Shown here piece by piece: positions 57,351-64,000 of a stretch of DNA of 64,000 bases. The notes under the pieces were generated by a model. It was not told where the DNA came from, did no database searches, and saw only the letters and a list, made by a program, of their open reading frames with translations. The translations under genes were made by a program, and so were the position numbers. Position 1 is the stretch's first letter; each line of letters begins with the position of its first letter. The stretch lies in assembly GCA_021234155.1 (NCBI GenBank), contig JAJEKV010000015.1, positions 12,648,304-12,712,303 on the forward strand, read 5' to 3'. Source of the DNA: Isoetes taiwanensis (lineage: Eukaryota > Streptophyta > Lycopodiopsida > Isoetales > Isoetaceae).

Positions 57351-57929
57351 TCAAAAGAACGCCCTCAGGAAACGGCACACTTTACCTGAACTTTCGAAAG
57401 CCACGCTCTTTTTGCCTTGCATAAGAGCAACATGAGAAGCCGTCCCAGCCGAAAAGAAATCCAGAACACAACCATCAGTCGGCACCAGCTGTTCAACAAT
57501 ATGGTAGGCATAGGAGGTTTTCAGCTGGCATTTCAATACAAGATCTCCTTCCATTGCCGCCCATTTGAATCTTGGTTTGCCTGTAAAAAGAGTCTGATAT
57601 TTCTTTTTTATCTTCTCGTCGGCATCCTCATTACCTGTTAGCGGCATTGGAGGCAATGGTGTTGACTTAGGAGCCTTGCCGTGTGGATATAGGTGAAGCT
57701 CCAACTCTGGTTGCACAGGTGCTACACGAACATCACTCCTGTTAATGCACATATGACTAATAAAGTACTGATGTTCTTTCACCCTTCTTTTGCTCTCCCA
57801 TCCCATTTCTTCATAGGAACCTAAAGATAGGTAGCCACCCACCTGAATTTGCTTCCGATGAACAAGCAATTGGGCAAATTCAGCGAATGCATGATAATGA
57901 CCAAGTGATAAACTTTGGCATCCGGTCAT
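57351..57929 (-). pseudogene. methyltransferase-like block of the decayed gene
   Basis: The longest protein-like frame in the right arm, 192 codons. The N-terminal half reads SLGHYHAFAEFAQLLVHRKQ and SYEEMGWESKRRVKEHQYF. The middle is Pro-rich. The C-terminal part, CVLDFFSAGTASHVALMQGK, sits where beta-class methylases place the S-adenosylmethionine-binding FxGxG loop. The loop is SAGT rather than GxGT, so cofactor binding could be lost even if homologous. Confidence 0.45.
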
Positions 57930-60530
57930 GGTAGCTATCCTTGTAAATAGATCTGTGTATTTCTTGCAATCCCATACCTTGTTTATCCCTCGGATGTCAA
58001 TAAATAAATATCGTTAATCGCATTCTCCGACACTTGGGAGGAAGTAGGGATGCCATCCTTTGTCCTTTGCTATGACAATATTTTTCTTTTCCTTTCTTTT
58101 TCTAGCCTCTTACGGCTTTAGAATATTCCCCATTGGCTCCAAAAAGGCTACTGGTAGGTTACCTAGTGTATGATCCTTGTTATAGTTAGCCTTCACGCAT
58201 TACTCTGTCGGTGTATCGATATATCCGGTATTCTCTGTTGAAATAAGGAAAAGCCCGAAGCAATTCCTCCCACTATCGAAAATCCTTTTGCAGGCAAATT
58301 TGAGGCATAAGACAAAATTTCGCCTCATAAAAGTGAGGGTTCTGATGTCAATTGCGGTTATGCGCAATCAAATCTCCCGCTATAACCCCGACCGCACCTT
58401 TAAATAGGTCTTGCCTTCTATAATCTCATCGAAAGCAACAGGGACAACTCGCATTCGACATACCTCGTAGCAACCGGAGCCAGTCTTGTTAAAGAAGTCT
58501 TTGGATGGCTTGTCCGAAACTCACCATGATCGTCACTGAGTTCACGACTCACCCACGCATCGCAACTTCCATTAACTTCTTGAAAACCTTCTCATCCATA
58601 AAAATGAATTGCTTTTCATCCTTAAGCTCCTGCACTTTCAAGGTGGTCGTTGCAATTTCATGGAAATCCTGCAGAAGCAATTTCAAGGTCATCAAGATCG
58701 CGGCCGCGAACTTGGCGAGTAGAAAACAAATAAATACCTTCCAAGCTGAAGTTTTAGCTGTCCCTATAGGTCCTTGTGGAGGGCAACCATAAGCCTTGTG
58801 CTGATGACGAAGTTGTTGCAGTTTTTCAATCAGTGGCTCTCTGTACACGGTGTTTGCAATTACTTCGTTGCATTGAATACTCAACTCTATATATTCCTTG
58901 TCTGTAAGATTTCCGTTCAGCACCCTCGATCTTCTTCTAGCATATACTTTGGCAAATTCTCCGTTCTTTGCTTTCGAACTTCGCCCGACAATAGAACAAA
59001 GGAGTTGTGCGGCACAAATCGTGGGTTGCCGAAATAATATAAAATTTCTTGCCCTTCAAATCTTCTGGATTGCTCCATGTCACCCTCCTCCTGAAAGATA
59101 GACAACCGTCAGGTCAAATCTACATAACGAGTGTCCAAAAGATAAAGAATTAGTTACCACGGTAATAGGGTCAAACGAACGGCGTCGGCTGAGGGGTGAG
59201 GACCTCATCGGGGTATGTCTTGAAGCTTTTAACCGGAGTTTGAACATGGTCATTTGACCGCGTTACGTGTGTCAAGTTTGCTTTGGTGCAGGTTCACAAT
59301 AAAAATAGAAATCTTTGTAAACCAATTAACCCCTAAGGGGTAGAACCTTTTGAACCGTTCAAGCTTCGAGTGGTTTGCTCGCCATCTTCGTTCCTCTTGA
59401 TTGAACTTCAACTCATTTGGAATGGCGGTCTTTGGGGCCATGTCAATGCTAGTTTAGAGGAGGCATTCGTAACTGGGGGGGGGGTTTGAGAACTGCTGGG
59501 CTGCGGGCTATCCTCACGAGGTGTCAGATTCTTAAGGCTAATTTTGAAAGGAGGGAATTTTTTTGGAATAAATCCACCAGATGTATTGCTATCTGGGGCC
59601 TTCATAGCAATAGGAAGAGTAGGGTTAACAATACCGGAGGGGTTTATCGTGGATTGTGGTTCTTGAGCAATTTCTTTTGGTGCTGAGGTCTCTCCCAAAG
59701 TAGCAATAGGCTTCACACTCTTTTTCTTGGCCACGGCTCTTAGCCAATTGGTGTCCATCACGGAGGGCATCTTCTCGTCCCGGAACGCTTTCCAAGGCCG
59801 CCGGAGGCTTCTTGTCAGACAAACCATTTACGCATGTCGAGAACCGAGCAATATGTCTCTGTTTCCCTTTATACCTGACAAAGAGAGATTCATAGGATGG
59901 CAACAACCAGCCATACCCTTAGCCGACGTCGGGACGTTTTTCCACAATATGTTTGGCTTGTTCATTTCTTTGGTCATCATCAAAGACGGGTCATAATTGC
60001 GCCATTTCAAAATGTACTCCAGAAACTGCAATGCTTGTGGGTCCTCAATGCTGCATATGATGGCATCTTGCACATTGTTCTTCGTGCCTTCCCACATTGC
60101 CACCACTATGCCAACTTGTTCAACGTCCTCAGCTTTTTTCCAGTCCGCAGAAACAGGCACAGGTCCTTTCTGCGATCACCCTTAATGTCGCGGTATAGCT
60201 TTGTGCAATCTCGATACACCATTTCCTTTCATTGGAAGGGTTATATCTGGACCGGCTCGACATCCGGGTCCTCGGAGAGAGCAAGTCTTTGTAAACAAAA
60301 GCTCAGAGTGAGTGCCCGGTAGGTCAGATAATGTGGTGCAATAAAAGGTTTAAACTCATCAGAGAAACGCGGATCGCGATCCCCTTAAGCGACTAAAATA
60401 GAACTCCACACAATGCTGCCGCGACTTTGTGTAGCACTTAAGCAACGAAAAACATTTTGTCAGCGAAACTAATGACCTACTACACCTGATGAACATCGCA
60501 ATAAAGAAAATCTATGCTCGGCCGCATCAC

Positions 60531-60726
60531 GGCGGCCGCGATCTTGATGGCGACTACACTATGAAGACCGCTATCCGAAATTATAAAACCAATCAAGCAA
60601 GACCGCTGGCGCGATCTTGATGAGCGGCTACACTTATGAAGACCGCTATCTAGAAATTATAAAACCTATCAAGCAAGACCCGGCCACGCGATCTTGCTGA
60701 GCATCTATACTTATGAAAACAATAGA
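60531..60726. repeat. ~75-bp tandem repeat upstream of the decayed gene
   Basis: Two full copies and one partial: a GCGCGATCTTGATG-like start, CTACACTTATGAAGACCGCT, AAATTATAAAACC, ATCAAGCAAGAC, beginning near 60536, 60608 and 60685. It carries the ATCGCG core in each unit and could be a transcribed leader or intron repeat. Confidence 0.75.
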
Positions 60727-60933
60727 AGTTCTAGTAGGCAAGATCGCGTCGCATCTTCTTTTGGCTGAAATGTTAGAAAATACCTTCTCCGAGGGAGTCC
60801 TTAGGTGCCATGGGATCGCTGGTTCAAGATCTGAAAATATGGGTTTTTGAATGGGTCGGGGGAGCTTTCGAGGTCGAAGGCTAAGCTGAATGAAATCATG
60901 AGTAGAAATTAGTTTTGAATGTTTTGAGTTTCA

Positions 60934-60940
60934 ATTTATA
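60934..60940 (-). promoter_or_regulatory. TATA-like box of the minus-strand right-arm gene
   Basis: TATAAAT on the minus strand, 123 bp before the ATG at 60811, which has a good context (CCCATGGCA). This supports a minus-strand gene start here. Confidence 0.4.
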
Positions 60941-61049
60941 GAACGCTTTCGCGGAAATTAAAATGCCCGCCCTAATGATGGCGCTGAAAAAAACGTGCCG
61001 CCATAATGGCGTCGTCTGTGGCGTAGCATAATAATTACCGGCCGCCGCG

Positions 61050-62050
61050 ATTTATTCCCTCGACATTAATGCGGTCGTGCGAATATACCCGTCCGGAAGG
61101 CCCGATAACCCGTCTGAAAGGTCTTTATCCACTTGGGCGTCCGCGTTCAATTTCGGTCATAATTTCGGACTGACACTTTATCCACCATAAATGCCTCCAA
61201 AATATCCGGTTCTACGGATGGACCGGTGGATCGCAAAATTTGAATTGAGAACAAACCAATTGAGAAAGCGGGAAAAGCCAATTCAAATTTCATTGTTTTG
61301 CAAGATCTTCGAGGCGCTGAGTAGCTAAAAATTGACCAAGTTTGGGCAAGGATTTCTTTGCGAAATTTCGCATCCATTGAAGGCGCTTGCGAAGGCGCCG
61401 ATAATCCGCTTGCAATCCGCCACTACACACTCGGAATTACGCAAACGCGCATCGGGGGGTTTTGGTTTCCTCCGAGGTAAAAGGTCTATTCCGATGCATA
61501 TCCCTCCCTCGAAGTGAATGCATGCGTGTCGATGAATGCCTTGAATTTCAATTATAACTGCAACCTCCGAAGTCTCGCACTAACATTCACTATGTATTGC
61601 ATGGATTGATAAGATACCTCCACGATACTTTGTTGCAACTATGTAAAATAGATGTTCTAAGCAAAACTGTACTCTGGTGTGTTTATTATACAATGTAAAC
61701 GTGTTTCAAGTATATGCTTTCTTTCTCTATGTGGATGAAACTAAACACTGTTTTTATGACACTAAACACCGTATTCAGTGAGGTAGGAGTAATGCCTTAT
61801 TCTGTAAGTCAATCGTTTAACTTTGGTGCTCCACGAGATCGCGGTCGCGATACCTTCAACCATCTACACTTGCTATTGACCAAAGAACTCCCAGATATCG
61901 ATAACTTAGAGTTGAACCCACTAGCTAGCCTCGAAATTTGATTTGCACGAGTTCTTATTGAAACAGCTAGTGTGTGCTTGCAACTAGAGCGACCGCGTTC
62001 TTACCCATGCTCGATAAGATCGCGGTGGCGAAAGTCGTGACCATTTCTTA
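61050..62050. other. no gene recognised
   Basis: Spacer between the minus-strand decayed gene and the plus-strand segment. It contains ATCGCG-GT-CGCGAT at 61838. A plus frame at 61714-61941 is short and unassigned. Confidence 0.4.
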
Positions 62051-62080
62051 TTTTTCGTTCATATTTTTTTTTAGTGGTTT

Positions 62081-62430
62081 ATGATCACGCGGTGCTTTAC
62101 GCTCACCCGGGATCGCGGCGGCGCTATTCCACGACCTCTTGTTTGGAGGATGGCTGATGTAATTCCGCTGTATCTGCTGGGGAAAAAGGTGGCAAAAGGA
62201 AGAGTCCACAATTTCGAGCGCCATCACAATTCGACTGTCCCGGAGGGTATGGTTGTCGTTTCAATTGTGAATGTTCGATGGATGGGCATTCGCTACCAAT
62301 TCCCGAATTGGAAATAGAAAAAATGGGTGAAGGCGTGGGGGACTTTTGTGTTGTGGTACAAGAAGGACATTGTTGCTCCACTAGATAGACATGAGGAAGC
62401 TTGCACCCCACCGGTCGGATAAAAGGATAG
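62081..62430 (+). pseudogene. DUF8039-like domain fragment (transposon-associated)
   Basis: The plus frame reads MADVIPLYLLGKKVAKGRVH, then NSTVPEGMVVVSIVNVRW, a stop at 62318, and continuing WGTFVLWYKKDIVAPLD. The order 'GxxVAxGRVxN ... PxGxxxVxVxxV ... GxFVLWxKxDIV' is the pattern I associate with the DUF8039 domain found in plant transposon proteins next to Ulp1-type proteases. The in-frame stop and the short length indicate a relic. Confidence 0.5.
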
Positions 62431-63965
62431 ACCGGCGGACGTAGGGAATGAGGGGTTAGCCACTAATGAGGCGAATCATGTGCAAGGGCTTTCTAGAGAT
62501 GAGTTAGTTGAGAAGGCGTGCACACTCATGCATGAATCTTTGCTACATGGCTTATGCCTATGGTGTTATCGTTTTTTGCGATCCAAACCATCTTTGTGTC
62601 CGGCGTGAAGTTAGGGGAAGGCTCGATAGCTGCTACTATCATGAACATTTTTCCAATGCCCGAAAAGATCTCTATCTTGTTTGCCGGGCTGTGCGCGTAA
62701 ATGCCCCAACCGCATGACCTTGTGAGATGGCCCATAGCCCTCGTGCTCGTTGATAACATTCCGGTTTCTACTCTTGTGGTTGCGGTGAAGGAGAAGGATG
62801 TGGAGAATGAACCTTACTCCATTAGACCCGAAATTGGCATCACCAAAAAGAGACCTTCAAAGATGGTCAATCGGAGACCCGAACACGCCCAAAGACGGAC
62901 TAAATGTGAAAGAAAAACTAGTCTTTGAGGCTATTCTAGACTTCACGCCATCAACATCTTTGCATGAAACGATGATGTGCAAATTTTACATCCCGGAGAT
63001 AGCTTGCATGAGAACCTTTTCTTTCGAACATGAAGTCCTCGGGCGCACAACTTTTGCATATAACATGCTAGATCTTTGCTCTTCGAAAATGGTGTAGTCC
63101 ATAAACCGATGTTGAATAACAAACGGTGTCGCGTGAAAGCATGGCATAAAAGCCTATGGCATTCCCATTTCCACTTTTACAAGTGGAAGAAGCTCTTCAA
63201 TGACGGCCCGCGTAATTGCCGAAAGCGGAAATCTTGGGTCTAAGAAGCCAAGGTCTCATACTTTGGGGTAAGGTCATGCTATCCATGTTCATAGATGAAA
63301 ACGCAGAGCGATGCCACACCGCTTTCGAAAATTACGGCGAGGGTAATGTATAAAAATGTTAAGAGGCTACCTTCGGTCTTGACTAAGAAGGATATACACC
63401 AAGAAGTAGATATTTCCGTTCTGAGAGATGACAAAAGTACATATTTCTCCTTCGTCATTTAAATGCGCTTGGAAAGAGAATCATTCGTGAGGTAGCAATA
63501 GCTAAGAGGATAGCATTTTCCAAGTGTAACACCTGTATTGTCATAAAGGAAAAGCTTGCTAAGACCCGTGAGATCCAAACGAAAGAAGGGTACTTGCAAT
63601 AGAGAAAAATCACATATGACGGCCCAGATTTCATGCGGGAGCCTTTATCGGTCCTGGAGAGCTTTGTCGCATAGATCTCCCCGAAAGCACGCTTTTAACC
63701 ATTATACATGATAAGATGGATCGGGGAATAAGACCATGGTCCCTCGTCTAGAGAAGCTAGCAAAGTCTCAGTATGGAGGGTGAACGACCAAGGGTCGGTG
63801 TTACAGTGTGCTCTCATGCACGGCCATGGTATAGGTGCCTTGGGCCACTTCTCCAGCGGACCTCCGGCCGATGATTCTAATTTTCATGTGGGATCCTTGA
63901 ATCATACCTTGAAGACACCGGAGAATAAATCTGAGGATAATTGGGGCCATTTGAGAGATCTTTGA
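62431..63965 (+). pseudogene. decayed coding segment following the DUF8039-like block
   Basis: Protein-like stretches continue in shifting plus frames: LSRDELVEKACTLMHESLLH (about 62500), a LYLVCRAVRVNAP stretch (62670), VVAVKEKDVENEPYSIRPEI (62778), KLVFEAILDFTP (62920), GSVLQCALMHGHGIGA (63790) and GHFSSGPPADDSN (63843). None is a family I can name. Frames break every 60-250 bp. The segment runs off the right edge of the window. Confidence 0.35.
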
Positions 63966-64000
63966 TCGTCCCGAAGCGGTGTGGGGTCGCGGCAATTTTA

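Larger units (their letters stand above)
56643..60811 (-). pseudogene. decayed large gene with a DNA-methyltransferase-like C-terminal region
   Basis: A series of minus-strand blocks seems to be one broken gene. A possible first exon (60811-60784) reads MAPKDSLGE and stops at an AAG|GTATTT donor. Next come KLYRDIKGDRRK (60205) shifting to PVPVSADWKKAEDVEQVGIV and EDPQALQFLEYILKWRNYDP (60160-59830). A Pro/Ser-rich linker follows (59827-59408), then EILYYFGNPRFVPHNSFVLL (59060-58990), a block with LIEKLQQLRHQHKAYGCPP (58870-58790), and a 192-codon frame at 57929-57351.

In that last frame GCVLDFFSAGTASHVALMQG with a following KSVAFE (57478-57395) resembles motif I of class-beta DNA N4/N6 methyltransferases (VLDxFxGxGT). 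A DPPY-type catalytic motif was not found, so the activity is unproven. An acidic C-terminal block lies at 57035-56643. Stops and frameshifts between blocks show decay, or many small introns I cannot place. No host gene of this architecture is known to me; a mobile-element origin is likely. Confidence 0.45.

Overview
The window is nuclear DNA of a land plant. It has GT-AG introns, plant transposon superfamilies (Helitron, CACTA, L1-type LINE, Ty1-copia, hAT-like and tRNA-derived SINE-like elements), pieces of plant nuclear genes, and very little intact coding sequence. The lineage cannot be fixed from the sequence alone. No rRNA, functional tRNA or CRISPR array was seen. Most open frames are short and overlap on both strands, so I annotate only what shows a recognisable family, a terminus or a repeat.

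Only one gene looks intact: a four-exon minus-strand 3-ketodihydrosphingosine reductase (13.6-15.2 kb, 367 codons, GT-AG introns, complete SDR active-site motifs, TATA-like box upstream). The other recognisable host genes are relics. Transketolase exons (5.56-6.11 kb, minus) lie inside a probable 4.9 kb Helitron. A decayed HPPK-DHPS folate gene (19.78-20.96 kb, minus) has frameshifts and stops.

Layout. 0-1 kb: GC-rich tandem repeat with a hairpin in each unit. 2.17-7.03 kb: minus-strand Helitron with the transketolase cargo. 7.4-8.7 kb: LINE relic. About 10.0 kb: a second Helitron 5' end. 10.1-10.9 kb: minisatellite and an unknown 127-codon frame. 12.4-13.1 kb: short tandem duplications. 13.6-15.2 kb: KDSR. 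16.04-17.63 kb: a complete small Helitron whose cargo is a 1.3 kb polypurine tract. 19-21 kb: HPPK-DHPS relic and duplications. 21.9-25.1 kb: decayed transposase and a second LINE. 26.98 kb: a third Helitron 3' end. 28-34 kb: low-information DNA with one exon-like segment. 34.6-36.9 kb: inverted and direct repeats split by a 740-bp hAT-like element. 37.1-37.3 kb: tRNA-like SINE head.

37,475-47,691 is a 10.2 kb CACTA-type element with matching ends and a TCC target duplication. It is largely filled by an array of about 6.5 copies of a 1.1 kb repeat. Immediately to its right, 47.96-50.64 kb is a second, left-truncated CACTA element encoding DUF4218- and DUF4216-like domains and keeping its right terminus. 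A decayed copia element follows (51-53 kb), then a dispersed non-LTR-like family (53-54.4 kb).

The last 8 kb (56-64 kb) is different: higher GC, recurrent ATCGCG...CGCGAT motifs, a decayed minus-strand gene with a DNA-methylase-like motif, and a decayed plus-strand segment with a DUF8039-like domain. This may be an unfamiliar large mobile element and is the best candidate here for something not well described. The long CACTA element with its internal satellite and the polypurine Helitron are the structurally clearest novelties.
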